From positions 5,692,001 through 5,756,000 of the forward strand of contig NZ_JAUSZN010000001.1 in the NCBI RefSeq assembly GCF_030817595.1: 64,000 bases of DNA, in the 5' to 3' direction. A model generated the notes under the pieces. That model ran no database searches and was not told where the DNA came from. It saw nothing but the letters and a program-made list of their open reading frames with translations. The position numbers and the translations under genes were made by a program. Source of the DNA: Neobacillus niacini (GTDB taxonomy: Bacteria; Bacillota; Bacilli; Bacillales; Cytobacillaceae). This document shows positions 10,571 through 19,667 of the stretch, one piece after another (the first letter of the stretch is position 1; the number at the start of each line of letters is the position of its first letter).

Positions 10571-10607
10571 GAAAGGATGTCAGTCCAACTGACATCCTTT
10601 CTTTTTT
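10571..10607 (+). terminator. murC terminator
   Basis: Near-perfect 13-bp stem GAAAGGATGTCAG / CTGACATCCTTTC with T6. It is strong and may act in both directions. Confidence 0.9.
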
Positions 10608-10609
10608 AT

Positions 10610-10649
10610 TGTCTAGCGCAAGCAGCCTAGGTAAGGCGCTTCCGCTTTT
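10610..10649. repeat. Fragment of GTCTAGC...CCTAG repeat
   Basis: GTCTAGCGC, then CCTAGG, then GGCGCTTCCGCTTTT. This is a shortened copy of the intergenic repeat found in fuller form at 16347-16395 (rc GTCTAGCTCCAGCGCCTAGG). Confidence 0.5.
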
Positions 10650-11765
10650 CTATTTTAATTTCTCTGGGTTTAGTCCTTCTAACTCAGGAATAACAAAAAG
10701 ACCATCTTTACGAATTAAAACATCGTCAAAATAGATTTCGCCCCCGCCATATTCCGGACGCTGGATGTTAACCATATCCCAGTGAATGTTAGAATGGTTT
10801 CCGTTAAAGGCCTCATCATAGCATTGACCGGGTGTAAAGTGGAAGCTGCCTGCGATTTTCTCATCAAATAAAATATCTTGCATTGGATTTAAAATGTAGG
10901 GGTTAACGCCGATAGCAAATTCTCCAACATAGCGTGCCCCTTCATCTGTATCGAATATTTTATTGATTCGCTCAGTATCGTTCGCAACAGCCTCAACGAT
11001 TTTACCATCTTTAAATGTTAGCTTTACATTTTCAAAAGTAAACCCGTGATAAGGAGATGGGGTGTTATAGGTAATCACTCCATTTACCGAATCACGTACG
11101 GGTGCACTATATACCTCTCCATCAGGAATATTGGCATGACCTGCACACTTTATTGCAGGAATGTCTTTTATTGAGAAGGTAAGGTCTGTTCCAGGACCTG
11201 TGAGACGAACTTTATCTGTCCGGTTCATCAATTCCACAAGACTGTCCATGGCCTTATCCATTTTTCCATAATCCAAATTACAGACATCAAAATAGAAGTC
11301 CTCAAATGCCTCTGTGCTCATTTTTGCAAGCTGGGCCATGTTTGATGTTGGGTAGCGAAGAACAACCCACTTGGTTTTCGGTACGCGGATATCGCGATGA
11401 ACCTTTTTGCCAATCGTATTTCCATGGATTTTAATCTTATCGTCTGGCACATCTGCCTGCTCGTTGATGTTATCACCAGAACGCAGTCCTATGTATGCAT
11501 CCATTTTGCTCATAACATTCGCTTCAAAATCAGCGATCATGTTAAATTGCTCTTCCTCAGCGCCAAGCAATAACGCACGGTCTACTTGTTGGTCCTTTAA
11601 AAGTACAAACGGATATCCGCCTGCTAAATAAGCTTCCTTAACAAGTGCTGTAACAAGCTCGCGCTGCAGACCAAAGTTTTCAATTAATACCTTCTCACCT
11701 TTTTGCAGTTCTACCGAGTAGTTGATTAGGTTTTTTGCTAGTTTTTCAATACGTGGATCCTTCAT
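10650..11765 (-). CDS. ampS: AmpS-type M29 aminopeptidase
   Basis: 371-residue thermophilic-metalloprotease (M29) family aminopeptidase, cytoplasmic, two metal ions per active site. Recognised from RIEKLAKNLINYSVELQKGEKVLIE at the start, the conserved IPDGEVYSAP loop and the HSNIHWDMV segment near the end. The ATG at 11765 has GGAGGTTT upstream. Converges on murC and shares its terminator region. Confidence 0.9.
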   Translation of the reverse strand: MKDPRIEKLAKNLINYSVELQKGEKVLIENFGLQRELVTALVKEAYLAGGYPFVLLKDQQVDRALLLGAEEEQFNMIADFEANVMSKMDAYIGLRSGDNINEQADVPDDKIKIHGNTIGKKVHRDIRVPKTKWVVLRYPTSNMAQLAKMSTEAFEDFYFDVCNLDYGKMDKAMDSLVELMNRTDKVRLTGPGTDLTFSIKDIPAIKCAGHANIPDGEVYSAPVRDSVNGVITYNTPSPYHGFTFENVKLTFKDGKIVEAVANDTERINKIFDTDEGARYVGEFAIGVNPYILNPMQDILFDEKIAGSFHFTPGQCYDEAFNGNHSNIHWDMVNIQRPEYGGGEIYFDDVLIRKDGLFVIPELEGLNPEKLK

Positions 11766-11870
11766 GGTTAAACCTCCAACGAAATAATGTCAATACATAC
11801 TCTATTGTAACCGATTTCTTTAAAAAGTGAGAAATATTCAACTTAGTTTCAAAACGTATTGTAATCCTTT

Positions 11871-11898
11871 GCAGGAAAATGAGACAATCATCTTGAAG
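11871..11898 (+). promoter_or_regulatory. Candidate sigma-H promoter of ytxGHJ
   Basis: GCAGGAAAA, 12 bases, then CTTGAAG resembles RnAGGAwWW-N11-12-RnnGAAT, with one mismatch in GAAT and one in R. The homologous csb40 operon of B. subtilis is known to use sigma-H and sigma-B. Confidence 0.45.
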
Positions 11899-11919
11899 TA
11901 GTATATGATACCTATTTAC

Positions 11920-11944
11920 GTTTAACACTGCCTTAGATAGGTAA
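11920..11944 (+). promoter_or_regulatory. Candidate sigma-B promoter of ytxGHJ
   Basis: GTTTAA, 13 bases, AGGTAA: a full -35 match and 4 of 6 at the -10 against GTTTAA-N12-15-GGGTAT. It ends about 33 bases before ytxG, downstream of the sigma-H candidate. Confidence 0.5.
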
Positions 11945-11977
11945 TACATAAGGATATAAAAGCGGAGGTAAAAACAA

Positions 11978-12439
11978 ATGGAAATTATTTTATATTTAAG
12001 CGTCGCTTTAATTGCGATTGCATTCTTGGTACTAGTAATCTATGTAGCAAAAACGCTTAACTCTCTCCAAGAGACTCTTTCAAGTGTTTCCACGACTTTA
12101 ACTGGATTAGAAAAACAATTGGATGGAGTCACAAAAGAAACGACTGAACTCTTACATAAAACGAATGCTCTAGCGGATGATATTCAGGAGAAATCGCAGA
12201 ATTTAAATAGTGTTGTCTCTGCTGTAAAAAATGTTGGGACGACAGTAAATAAATTCAATGGCACCTTAAAAACACTAACAGAATCTTTCGATATACAAGT
12301 TGAAGAAAATAAAGAAAAAATCTCCCAAATTGTGCAATGGGGTAATGTTTTTCTTGAACTAAAAGATAAATGGATGGCTAAGAAGCAGGAAAAAAGTGCA
12401 AACCATGTTGAGGAAATTAAGAGGGTTAGGTCACGCTAA
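11978..12439 (+). CDS. ytxG: YtxG, DUF948 membrane protein
   Basis: 153 residues. One N-terminal transmembrane helix (about 4-24) is followed by a long coiled coil (heptads from [15 protein letters not shown] through TLTESF), typical of DUF948. First gene of the general-stress operon ytxGHJ. The role is not defined; family members are membrane-anchored rods. ATG at 11978 after GCGGAGG. Followed 26 bases later by ytxH. Confidence 0.85.
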   Translation: MEIILYLSVALIAIAFLVLVIYVAKTLNSLQETLSSVSTTLTGLEKQLDGVTKETTELLHKTNALADDIQEKSQNLNSVVSAVKNVGTTVNKFNGTLKTLTESFDIQVEENKEKISQIVQWGNVFLELKDKWMAKKQEKSANHVEEIKRVRSR

Positions 12440-12465
12440 AATTTTATATAAGGGAGGAATCCGGA

Positions 12466-12834
12466 ATGAGTAGTAAGGATAATGAATTGCGAGGAACAAA
12501 CCGAAATAAAAGTGAAGATTCATCCAGCAGTTTTTTGTTAGGAGCACTGATCGGCGGACTAGTGGGGGCAGCTGCAGCTATTTTCTTAGCCCCAAAATCA
12601 GGCAGAGAGCTTCGTAGTAAACTTAACAGCCAAGCGGAAACATTAAAGGAAAAAACGGTCCACCTTATGAATAAAACAAAGACACCAGTTGATACCGATG
12701 AAGACAATTATATTCCAATTGGCGGAATGCCAAAAGCAGCTAGTGAAAGTTCTGTTGATGAACTTTCGATAAGAAAGAAATTAGAAGAAGCCAAAAAAGC
12801 TTTTGAAGAGGAAGAATATAAAGTAACACATTAA
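12466..12834 (+). CDS. ytxH: YtxH general stress protein
   Basis: 122 residues with the YtxH signature: a glycine-rich hydrophobic segment (FLLGALIGGLVGAAAAIFLAPKSGRELR, ~24-51) followed by a charged helical tail. Probably membrane-associated. Middle gene of the stress operon; AGGGAGGAATCC precedes the ATG. Function unknown. Confidence 0.85.
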   Translation: MSSKDNELRGTNRNKSEDSSSSFLLGALIGGLVGAAAAIFLAPKSGRELRSKLNSQAETLKEKTVHLMNKTKTPVDTDEDNYIPIGGMPKAASESSVDELSIRKKLEEAKKAFEEEEYKVTH

Positions 12835-12923
12835 GAGAATTTTCGAAAAATAATTCAATTATTTGTATCAAAAACGGTGAAGTGATAGAATGGCTTCACC
12901 GTTTATTATTTGGAGGAAAGAAT

Positions 12924-13256
12924 ATGTTGAAAAAAATTGATACTTTAGACCAATTTGAAGATTTAATAAAGCAAGAAGACAAGTTTTTTCTATTGAAACA
13001 TAGTTTAACTTGTCCTATTAGTCATGCCGCTTATCAGGAGTATGAAAAATACGCAGGCGGAGATGAAAGTTTACCGACCTATTATTTAGCTGTTCAAGAG
13101 GCACGTCCATTATCAAATCAAGTTGCGGAGAAGTTTGAAATTAAACACGAATCCCCTCAGGCACTCTTGATTAAAAATGGAGAAGCTGTCTGGAATGCTT
13201 CTCATTGGAAGATTACGACCAAATCTTTAACGACTGCAACAAATGAAAATTTATAG
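12924..13256 (+). CDS. ytxJ: YtxJ/BrxC-type bacilliredoxin-like monothiol protein
   Basis: 110-residue thioredoxin-fold protein of the YtxJ (DUF2847) family. The single active-site Cys is in TCPIS (about residue 31). B. subtilis YtxJ (BrxC) acts in removing bacillithiol from proteins after oxidative stress, which fits its place in a stress operon. The ATG at 12924 has TTTGGAGGAAAG upstream; an upstream extension to 12882 in frame lacks such a site. Confidence 0.85.
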   Translation: MLKKIDTLDQFEDLIKQEDKFFLLKHSLTCPISHAAYQEYEKYAGGDESLPTYYLAVQEARPLSNQVAEKFEIKHESPQALLIKNGEAVWNASHWKITTKSLTTATNENL

Positions 13257-13345
13257 TACTTTTCTTTAATTCCCAGCATATGATGACTTATTATTAGATG
13301 ATTTGCTTTAGTGCTTAAAAGCGTTTAATCGTTAAAGAAAAATAC

Positions 13346-13374
13346 GTGACAAATAAGCTCTTTTCAGATATAAT
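13346..13374 (+). promoter_or_regulatory. Sigma-A promoter of the DAHP synthase gene
   Basis: GTGACA, 17 bases, TATAAT. It gives a leader of about 100 bases. Confidence 0.65.
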
Positions 13375-13414
13375 AAAGCCTAATTATTGAATAATAAAAA
13401 ATTTATTTTTAAGG

Positions 13415-13466
13415 GAGCTAGCTGACAGTATTTAGTCATTCTGCAATCATTCTGTCAAGCTATTGA
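13415..13466 (+). promoter_or_regulatory. Stem-loop in the DAHP synthase leader
   Basis: TAGCTGACAG (13419-13428 region) pairs with CTGTCAAGCTA (13452-13462) with one bulge, enclosing a 23-base loop. No T-run follows, so it is not a terminator. The 3' arm ends about 20 bases before the start codon, close to the ribosome site. Possible leader control; function unknown. Confidence 0.35.
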
Positions 13467-13483
13467 AAGGACGGGGACAATAA

Positions 13484-14560
13484 ATGAGCAATAGTAATTT
13501 GGAACAATTAAGGACACGTGTCGATGATTTAAACTTGGAATTATTGAAACTAATTAATGAAAGAGCTCAACTTGTCCAAGAGATTGGGAAGGCTAAAGAA
13601 AGTCAAGGAGTTTACAAATACGATCCGGTTCGTGAAAGAAAAATGCTTGATCTGATCAAAGAACATAATGATGGACCATTTGATAATGCAACGATTGACC
13701 ATTTATTTAAGGAAATCTTTAAGGCTGGCTTAGATTTGCAAAAAGATGATCATCAAAAAGCACTTCTTGTTTCTAGAAAGAAGAAACCGGAAAATACAAT
13801 TGTCAACTTAAAAGGTGAAACGATCGGAGACGGAAAACAGCATTTTGTTTTTGGTCCATGTGCGGTTGAATCCTACGAACAAGTAGCAACTGTGGCCAAA
13901 GCAATGAAAGAAAAAGGTTTAAAGCTGCTGCGTGGCGGTGCCTATAAGCCTAGAACATCTCCATATGATTTCCAAGGCCTTGGGGTTGAAGGGTTAAAAA
14001 TCTTAAAACGAGTGGCAGATGAGTATGATATGGCTGTCATTAGTGAGATTGTAAATCCAGCTGATATTGAGATGGCTATTGATTATATCGATGTGATCCA
14101 AATCGGTGCACGGAATATGCAAAACTTTGAATTGTTAAAAGCTGCAGGTGCAGTAAATAAGCCTGTTCTTTTAAAGCGTGGTATTGCGGCTACGATTGAA
14201 GAATTTATTAATGCTGCAGAATATATTATGGCTCAAGGTAATGGGCAAATTATTCTTTGTGAGCGTGGAATTAGAACCTACGAACGGGCAACTAGAAATA
14301 CGCTTGATATTTCTGCTGTCCCAATCCTTAAGCAAGAAACACATTTACCAGTAATGGTCGATGTAACTCACTCAACAGGAAGAAGAGATTTACTCCTTCC
14401 ATGTGCAAAAGCAGCACTTGCAATTGGTGCCGATGGCGTGATGGCAGAAGTTCATCCAGACCCAGCTGTAGCACTTTCTGATGCACAGCAGCAAATGAAC
14501 CTTGACCAGTTTAATACTTTTTATAATGAACTGCTTGCTTCTAATTTAGTTAGAATTTAA
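13484..14560 (+). CDS. aroA: Bifunctional chorismate mutase / DAHP synthase
   Basis: First committed step of aromatic synthesis: condenses PEP and erythrose-4-phosphate (DAHP synthase, type I-beta). The N-terminal ~90 residues are a chorismate mutase domain ([29 protein letters not shown]) that acts as the feedback sensor for prephenate/chorismate in Bacillus. The synthase part shows [25 protein letters not shown] and the metal-binding HSTGRRD. 358 residues, as in B. subtilis, where the gene is called aroA (not the E. coli EPSP synthase aroA). The ATG at 13484 follows AAAGGACGGGG. Confidence 0.93.
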   Translation: MSNSNLEQLRTRVDDLNLELLKLINERAQLVQEIGKAKESQGVYKYDPVRERKMLDLIKEHNDGPFDNATIDHLFKEIFKAGLDLQKDDHQKALLVSRKKKPENTIVNLKGETIGDGKQHFVFGPCAVESYEQVATVAKAMKEKGLKLLRGGAYKPRTSPYDFQGLGVEGLKILKRVADEYDMAVISEIVNPADIEMAIDYIDVIQIGARNMQNFELLKAAGAVNKPVLLKRGIAATIEEFINAAEYIMAQGNGQIILCERGIRTYERATRNTLDISAVPILKQETHLPVMVDVTHSTGRRDLLLPCAKAALAIGADGVMAEVHPDPAVALSDAQQQMNLDQFNTFYNELLASNLVRI

Positions 14561-14570
14561 TTTAGTCAAT

Positions 14571-14607
14571 GAGACCCTCTGCAGTCCTTGCGGAAGGTCT
14601 TTTTTTA
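14571..14607 (+). terminator. aroA terminator
   Basis: AGACC / GGTCT outer stem with imperfect inner pairing and T7. Confidence 0.7.
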
Positions 14608-14610
14608 ATT

Positions 14611-14913
14611 AGGCTGTGTACAGGAGACTTTTGATTTTAGAACTTGTTGATTGGAGCGGAAGGCGCTTGATCCTCGAAAATGCTATCGCATTTTCTTCGT
14701 GCGATGAGTGTTCGAGGAAGTAAATTCAATGTCCTGCGGGATGCACGAGCTGAGTGAGACCCCGCAGGTCGGAACGACTGAGGAGGCTCACGGGCGAGCC
14801 CGCGGAAAGCATAGCGCCTCTGGACAGGCAAAAGACCGCCTGTCCCTGCGGTGATTATTCCAAGAAGCATTCCTTAGTGGAGTGGAAATCAACAGCCTAT
14901 TTTAACACAGCCT
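14611..14913. repeat. Modular intergenic repeat, long copy 1 (303 bp)
   Basis: Outer ends AGGCTGTGT / ACACAGCCT; inner arms TGTTGATTGGAGC / GTGGAAATCAACA. The core contains CCTGCGGG...GACCCCGCAGG and GAGGAGGCTC. Two inserts are present relative to the short copies. Module A (about 14672-14732) has the hairpin GAAAATGC-TATC-GCATTTTC. Module B (about 14821-14880) has GGACAGGC...GCCTGTCC, then CCAAGAAGCATTCCTTAGTGG. It lies between the aroA terminator and ccpA and creates spurious frames. The rest of the gap, 14914-15089, is AT-rich leader for ccpA with no site I can name. Confidence 0.85.
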
Positions 14914-15089
14914 TTGATAAAATAATGAAAATATCGTGAAAATGAGAACAAATATCATTGCGACTTATTGGTTCTTATCGTATGATTATACATATTAAAA
15001 GTTTGTATATTATCTCACAATGACTAAATTAGTGAAAATGCTGTAAAATAAGAGAAAATACGTATCGTGTTTAAGGAGAGTGTTAAAAC

Positions 15090-16088
15090 GTGAATATTAC
15101 AATTTATGATGTTGCACGGGAAGCAAATGTTTCAATGGCAACCGTTTCACGTGTCGTCAATGGAAATCCAAATGTAAAGCCTGTTACTCGAAAAAAGGTA
15201 CTAGAAGTCATCGATAGACTGGGTTACCGTCCTAATGCAGTTGCAAGAGGATTGGCTAGCAAGAAAACAACAACCGTTGGTGTCGTAATTCCAGATATCT
15301 CGAATATCTTTTTCGCAGAACTCGCACGTGGTATCGAAGATATCGCAACCATGTACAAGTACAATATTATTTTAAGCAATTCCGATCAAAACAAAGAGAA
15401 AGAATTACACTTATTAAATACCATGCTAGGTAAACAAGTGGATGGTATTGTCTTTATGAGTGGGAATATTACTCAAGAGCATGTTGAAGAATTTGGAAAA
15501 TCACCGGTACCAATTGTCCTAGCTGGGTCGATTGAAGAATCTGAACAGATTCCTTCCGTGAACATCGATTATGAACAAGCTGTTTATGATTCAGTGAAAG
15601 AATTTATTGAAAAAGGTCATAAGCATATTGCATTTGTAGTTGGACCATTACAGGAACCAAGAAATATTCATAAAAAGCTAAAAGGATATCAGCGCGCACT
15701 TTCCGATGCAGGTATAGATTTTAATGAGTCACTTATTGTCGAAGGCGATTACACCTATGACTCAGGCTTAGAAGCGTTCGATAAATTATTAGAAGCTCCT
15801 AATCGACCTACTGCCATTCTAGTTGGATCAGATGAAATGGCACTTGGGGTCGTTCATGGTGCCGAGGATAAAGGATATAAACTTCCTGAAGACTTCGAAG
15901 TTATCACATCAGATAATACAAGGCTTTCTTTAATGGTTCGTCCGCAGTTAACCACAATCGTTCAGCCTTTATACGATATCGGAGCTGTGGCTATGCGTTT
16001 ACTTACTAAATTAATGAACAAAGAAGAGGTAGAAGAACAAACCGTTGTTCTTCCACACCGCATCGAGCACCGTCAATCAACTAAATAA
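15090..16088 (+). CDS. ccpA: Catabolite control protein A
   Basis: LacI/GalR-family master regulator of carbon catabolism. It binds cre sites together with HPr-Ser-P. 332 residues. The LacI-type helix-turn-helix is at residues 1-25 ([22 protein letters not shown]), the hinge at 50-60, then the periplasmic-binding-like effector domain ([22 protein letters not shown]). GTG start at 15090 with AAGGAGAG upstream. In B. subtilis, as I recall, motP and motS follow ccpA; here they are absent and a repeat-rich gap leads to acsA. Candidate targets in this window are at 26132 and 47620. Confidence 0.95.
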   Translation: MNITIYDVAREANVSMATVSRVVNGNPNVKPVTRKKVLEVIDRLGYRPNAVARGLASKKTTTVGVVIPDISNIFFAELARGIEDIATMYKYNIILSNSDQNKEKELHLLNTMLGKQVDGIVFMSGNITQEHVEEFGKSPVPIVLAGSIEESEQIPSVNIDYEQAVYDSVKEFIEKGHKHIAFVVGPLQEPRNIHKKLKGYQRALSDAGIDFNESLIVEGDYTYDSGLEAFDKLLEAPNRPTAILVGSDEMALGVVHGAEDKGYKLPEDFEVITSDNTRLSLMVRPQLTTIVQPLYDIGAVAMRLLTKLMNKEEVEEQTVVLPHRIEHRQSTK

Positions 16089-16094
16089 TAAAGA

Positions 16095-16160
16095 AAAGCA
16101 GAAGTGCCTTCGGAACAAGCACAGCTTGTTCCTGCGAGGATTAATCTAAGGGGCTTTCCT
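16095..16160. repeat. Solo copy of repeat module B
   Basis: GGAACAAGC...GCTTGTTCC hairpin, then CTGCGAGGATTAATCTAAGG...TTCCTTAGTG. It matches, in order and spacing, module B of the long repeats at 14821 and about 41960 (hairpin, CTGCG, ATTAxTCCAAG, GC, TTCCTTAGTGG), but without the rest of the element. Confidence 0.6.
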
Positions 16161-16395
16161 TAGTGTCCAGGGGCGACAGGCATAAGACGAGCCGGCATGA
16201 AGGTTGTTTTTTAACCTTCTTGACGGATTGTATGTAATGTGGAGGCGACTGCCCTGGGACGAAGGCATAAGGCGACCCCTGAAAGAAGGCGTTTTTTGCC
16301 TTCTTCAGGGGGGGGGCTTATGACTCGAGTCCCAAGGAGCCGTAACTAGACACGCTTATGACCCCGAGCCCCTAGGCGCTGGAGCTAGACAAAAC
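16160..16395. repeat. Hairpin-rich composite repeat (GTCTAGCTCC...CCTAGG family)
   Basis: Read on the minus strand it starts GTCTAGCTCCAGCGCCTAGG, then GGTCATAAGC, GTCTAG, a second GACTCGAGTCATAAGCC unit, a run of nine C, a strong hairpin GAAGGC/GCCTTC with an A/T loop (16283-16309), and a third unit with hairpin GAAGGTT/AACCTTC (16200-16221). This looks like three degenerate units of one repeat, each pairing a 'cataag' box with a hairpin. No gene is present. Confidence 0.6.
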
Positions 16396-16396
16396 A

Positions 16397-16437
16397 AAAA
16401 AGGAAGCGCCTTATGTTTAGGTGCTTCCTTCTTTTGT
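16397..16437 (-). terminator. acsA terminator (bidirectional)
   Basis: GGAAGCGCC / GGTGCTTCC stem with T-runs on both sides (TTTTTTGTTTTG on the minus strand). It ends acsA and could end ccpA read-through. Confidence 0.8.
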
Positions 16438-18156
16438 TTAATCTTCCATAGTAGATAAATCACCTGTTGGTAAGTTAAGCTCCCATGCCTTTAAGACGCG
16501 TCTCATAATCTTCCCGCTTCTTGTTTTTGGAAGCTTATCTCGGAAATCAATTTCTCTTGGAGCTGCGTGTGCTGCAAGACCTTGTTTCACAAACAGTCTG
16601 ATTTCTTCCTTTAATTCATCTGATGCTGTATAGCCATCTCTAAGTGCGATAAAGGCTTTAATAATCTCGCCGCGCACAGGGTCTGGTTTACCGATTACCC
16701 CAGCTTCTGCAATTGCAGGGTGTTCGACAAGTTTACTTTCTACCTCAAATGGACCAACACGTTCACCAGAGGTCATGATTACATCATCTACTCGTCCCTG
16801 GAACCAGAAGTATCCGTCCTCATCCATATAGGCAGAATCACCAGAGAAATACCAGCCGCTTGGCATAAAATAGGAATCATATTTTTCAGGGTTATTCCAA
16901 ATGGTATACATCATGGAAGGCCAGCCCTTTTTAATGGCAAGATTCCCCATGCGGTAAGGCGGAAGTTCATTGCCTTGGTCGTCCACAATCGCAGCAACGA
17001 CACCCGGAATCGGTTTACCCATTGAGCCTGGTTTAATTTCCATACAAGGGTAATTACTAATTAGCTGTGCCCCTGTTTCCGTCATCCACCAGTTATCATG
17101 AATTCTTTTGTTAAAGACTTTCACGCCCCATTTTACTACCTCAGGGTTTAAAGGTTCCCCAACACTCAAGACATGGCGAAGGCTGCTTAAATTGTATTTC
17201 TTAACAATTTCATCTCCAGCTCCCATTAACATACGGAAAGCCGTAGGAGCACTATACCAAACGGTTACTCCAAAGTCCTCAATCATTTTATACCATGTAT
17301 CAGGGCTGAAACGACCGCCAACAATGACGTTCGAAGTTCCTGTTAGCCATGGTCCAAAAATACCGTAAGATGTCCCTGTAACCCATCCTGGGTCAGCTGT
17401 ACACCAATACACATCATCTTCTTTTAAATCTAATACCCATTTAGCTGTTTGGTAATGTTGGATCATCGCATTATGTACATGCAAGACTCCTTTTGGTTTA
17501 CCTGTAGAACCTGAAGTATAGTGAAGAATGAGCCCATCCGTACGGTCAACCCATTCAATTCGGAGCTGGTTGCTTGCAGCCTCGAATTTTTCTAAAAAGT
17601 TAACGTACCGCCCACTTTCTTCGATGTTTTGACCAACAAGGAAAATGTGCTTCAATGCTGGAAGCTCATCTACCGGTACACGATCCAATAATTCAGGAGT
17701 AGTTACCAAGACTTTGGCCTCACTATCTTGCAAACGATCGCGAACAGCACCCTCCATAAAAGCTTCAAATAATGGACCGACAATCGCCCCTAGCTTGATT
17801 GCGCCCAGTACAGTAAAATATAGTTCAGGTGACCGTGGCATAAAAATGAATACGCGGTCTCCTTTTTCAACGTCTCCATATGTTTTTAACACATTACCAG
17901 CTTTATTTGAAAGCTCTTTCATTTCTTTGAATGTAAACTTTTCATTTCTAGTGTTATCGCGATAATAAAGTGCTACTTTATTCTTTCGAAATGTTTCAAC
18001 ATGTCGGTCGATAGCCTCATAAGCCATATTAACGAGTCCAGTTTCATACCAAGAGAATTTCTTTTCAGTCTCCTCCCAACTGAAGGTCTTATACTTCTCA
18101 TCATAATTTACTAAGTTATGCTCCCCTTGCATAACCGGCAGCTTTTCCACTTTCAT
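16438..18156 (-). CDS. acsA: Acetyl-CoA synthetase AcsA
   Basis: Activates acetate to acetyl-CoA through acetyl-AMP. 572 residues, ANL superfamily. P-loop-like motif YTSGSTGKPKGV near 213-224; hinge and C-terminal domain with YFWFQGRVDDVIMTSGERVGPFEVE. The regulatory lysine of PKTRSGKIMRR falls at residue 549, the same number as the lysine acetylated by AcuA in B. subtilis. The ATG at 18156 has AAGGGGGA upstream. Divergent from acuABC, whose products modify this lysine. Confidence 0.95.
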   Translation of the reverse strand: MKVEKLPVMQGEHNLVNYDEKYKTFSWEETEKKFSWYETGLVNMAYEAIDRHVETFRKNKVALYYRDNTRNEKFTFKEMKELSNKAGNVLKTYGDVEKGDRVFIFMPRSPELYFTVLGAIKLGAIVGPLFEAFMEGAVRDRLQDSEAKVLVTTPELLDRVPVDELPALKHIFLVGQNIEESGRYVNFLEKFEAASNQLRIEWVDRTDGLILHYTSGSTGKPKGVLHVHNAMIQHYQTAKWVLDLKEDDVYWCTADPGWVTGTSYGIFGPWLTGTSNVIVGGRFSPDTWYKMIEDFGVTVWYSAPTAFRMLMGAGDEIVKKYNLSSLRHVLSVGEPLNPEVVKWGVKVFNKRIHDNWWMTETGAQLISNYPCMEIKPGSMGKPIPGVVAAIVDDQGNELPPYRMGNLAIKKGWPSMMYTIWNNPEKYDSYFMPSGWYFSGDSAYMDEDGYFWFQGRVDDVIMTSGERVGPFEVESKLVEHPAIAEAGVIGKPDPVRGEIIKAFIALRDGYTASDELKEEIRLFVKQGLAAHAAPREIDFRDKLPKTRSGKIMRRVLKAWELNLPTGDLSTMED

Positions 18157-18186
18157 TCCATTTCCCCCTTATGCTAGTATGAGATA

Positions 18187-18215
18187 ATTATAGTACAAAT
18201 ATAAACTATTCTCAA
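18187..18215 (-). promoter_or_regulatory. Sigma-A promoter of acsA
   Basis: Minus strand: TTGAGA (18215-18210), 17 bases, TATAAT (18192-18187). The start of transcription would be near 18180, leaving a short leader. Confidence 0.75.
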
Positions 18216-18356
18216 TTTTTAAAATAATTTAATTGATTTCTTGAAATTGTCACATGGTTTTCTAATTAAACAGAAAATTATGTGAAGAGGAAAAAAGTTG
18301 AAAGAAATTATGTATAATAGAAATGTTACGCGAATGATTTTTCAGGTGGTGTAGGG

Positions 18357-18989
18357 ATGGAACACAAAAAAACGTATAATGCCAAAGAACTCAAAACTCC
18401 CCATGGAAGCTTAATTATTGAAGGTCCAATTTCCTCAGATAAACTTGCTGGATATGAATTTCACGAACATCTTACCGCTTTTCGCCCTCCTGAACAGCAG
18501 CATCAAGCGTTAGTGGGGATTGCACAACTCGAGGAGGGAAGAATCATTATTGCAAGGCATCGCCATACCATTGTTGGTTATGTGACGTACCTTTTTCCGG
18601 ATCCTCTTGAAAGATGGTCTGAAGACAAAATGGATAATTTAATTGAATTAGGTGCTATTGAGGTTATTCCTAATTTTAGGGGCTATGCTGTCGGAAAAAA
18701 CCTCCTCACCGTTTCTATGATGGATGAAGCCATGGAGGATTACTTAATCATTACGACAGAATATTATTGGCATTGGGATTTAAAGGGAACAGGGTTAAAT
18801 GTTTGGGAGTATCGCAAGATTATGGAGAAAATGATGAATGCAGGCGGTCTTAAGTGGTATGCAACGGATGATCCTGAGATTTGTTCACACCCTGCTAACT
18901 GTTTGATGGCGAGAATTGGAACAAGGGTGGATGTAGAAACAATCCAAAGGTTTGATCGACTTCGCTTTATGAATCGATTTATGTATTGA
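18357..18989 (+). CDS. acuA: Protein acetyltransferase AcuA
   Basis: GNAT-family lysine acetyltransferase that inactivates AcsA using acetyl-CoA. 210 residues. GNAT core around ELGAIEVIPNFRGYAVGKNLL (acetyl-CoA pyrophosphate loop RGYAVGK). First gene of acuABC. The ATG at 18357 has AGGTGGTGTAGGG upstream. Divergent from its target gene across a 200-base promoter region. Confidence 0.93.
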   Translation: MEHKKTYNAKELKTPHGSLIIEGPISSDKLAGYEFHEHLTAFRPPEQQHQALVGIAQLEEGRIIIARHRHTIVGYVTYLFPDPLERWSEDKMDNLIELGAIEVIPNFRGYAVGKNLLTVSMMDEAMEDYLIITTEYYWHWDLKGTGLNVWEYRKIMEKMMNAGGLKWYATDDPEICSHPANCLMARIGTRVDVETIQRFDRLRFMNRFMY

Positions 18990-19019
18990 TCCAAAATTTC
19001 AATTGAGGAGGCCATTCGG

Positions 19020-19667
19020 ATGATAGTAGAAGAAATAATGAAAACGGAGGTTGTTACCGTTACTCCCACCGTTTCAATTGCTGACACAATGAGATTAATG
19101 GAGTCAAAAAAAATCCGGCATATACCCGTTATCGATTCCAATCAACAGCTTGTTGGCATTGTAACCTTATCTGATATACGAGATGCAGCTCCATCTATTT
19201 TTCGCGCAAACGAACATTTAGAAGATCTTGAAAAACCCGTTGACTCAATTATGAAAAAAGATGTTATCACTGGCCATCCTCTTGATTTTGTAGAAGAAAT
19301 AGCAGCTCTGTTTTATGAGCATAAAATTGGCTGTCTTCCAATTACAAACAATCAAAAGCTTGTTGGGATTGTTACCGAAACGGATTTACTTCGAACGCTC
19401 GTAGAGTTGACTGGTGCCCATCAACCTGGGTCCCAAATTGAAATAAGGGTACCTAATCTTGCAGGGAAGCTTAGTGAGATTACTAGTATAATAAAAAATC
19501 GGAAAGCTAATATATTGAGTGTACTTGTTTATCCTGATAAAAAAGATGATCAATTTAAAATTCTTGTGATAAGATTGCAAACTATGAATCCTACTGGACT
19601 AATCGAGGATCTAAAACAATCTGGCTATGACGTTCTTTGGCCAAATCTGCCAGGTGTATCCCTATGA
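19020..19667 (+). CDS. acuB: AcuB, CBS-pair and ACT domain protein
   Basis: 215 residues. Two CBS motifs (about 1-60 and 75-135: [21 protein letters not shown] and [16 protein letters not shown]) are followed by an ACT-like domain ([29 protein letters not shown]). This suggests adenylate or small-ligand sensing for the acu module. Exact role not established. The stop overlaps the acuC start (ATGA), so translation is coupled. Confidence 0.92.
   Translation: MIVEEIMKTEVVTVTPTVSIADTMRLMESKKIRHIPVIDSNQQLVGIVTLSDIRDAAPSIFRANEHLEDLEKPVDSIMKKDVITGHPLDFVEEIAALFYEHKIGCLPITNNQKLVGIVTETDLLRTLVELTGAHQPGSQIEIRVPNLAGKLSEITSIIKNRKANILSVLVYPDKKDDQFKILVIRLQTMNPTGLIEDLKQSGYDVLWPNLPGVSL

Noticed and set aside
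14637..14939. Reading frames of 61-77 codons on both strands
   Set aside because: They fall inside the modular repeat; their GC-rich codons reflect the repeat and there is no ribosome site.
16309..16317. Run of nine G as a possible phase-variation switch
   Set aside because: It is in a non-coding repeat, not in a promoter spacer or a gene.
18216..18356. cre site between acsA and acuA
   Set aside because: Best candidates (TGAAATTGTCACA, TGTTACGCGAATGA) miss the central CG or the end positions; not supported.
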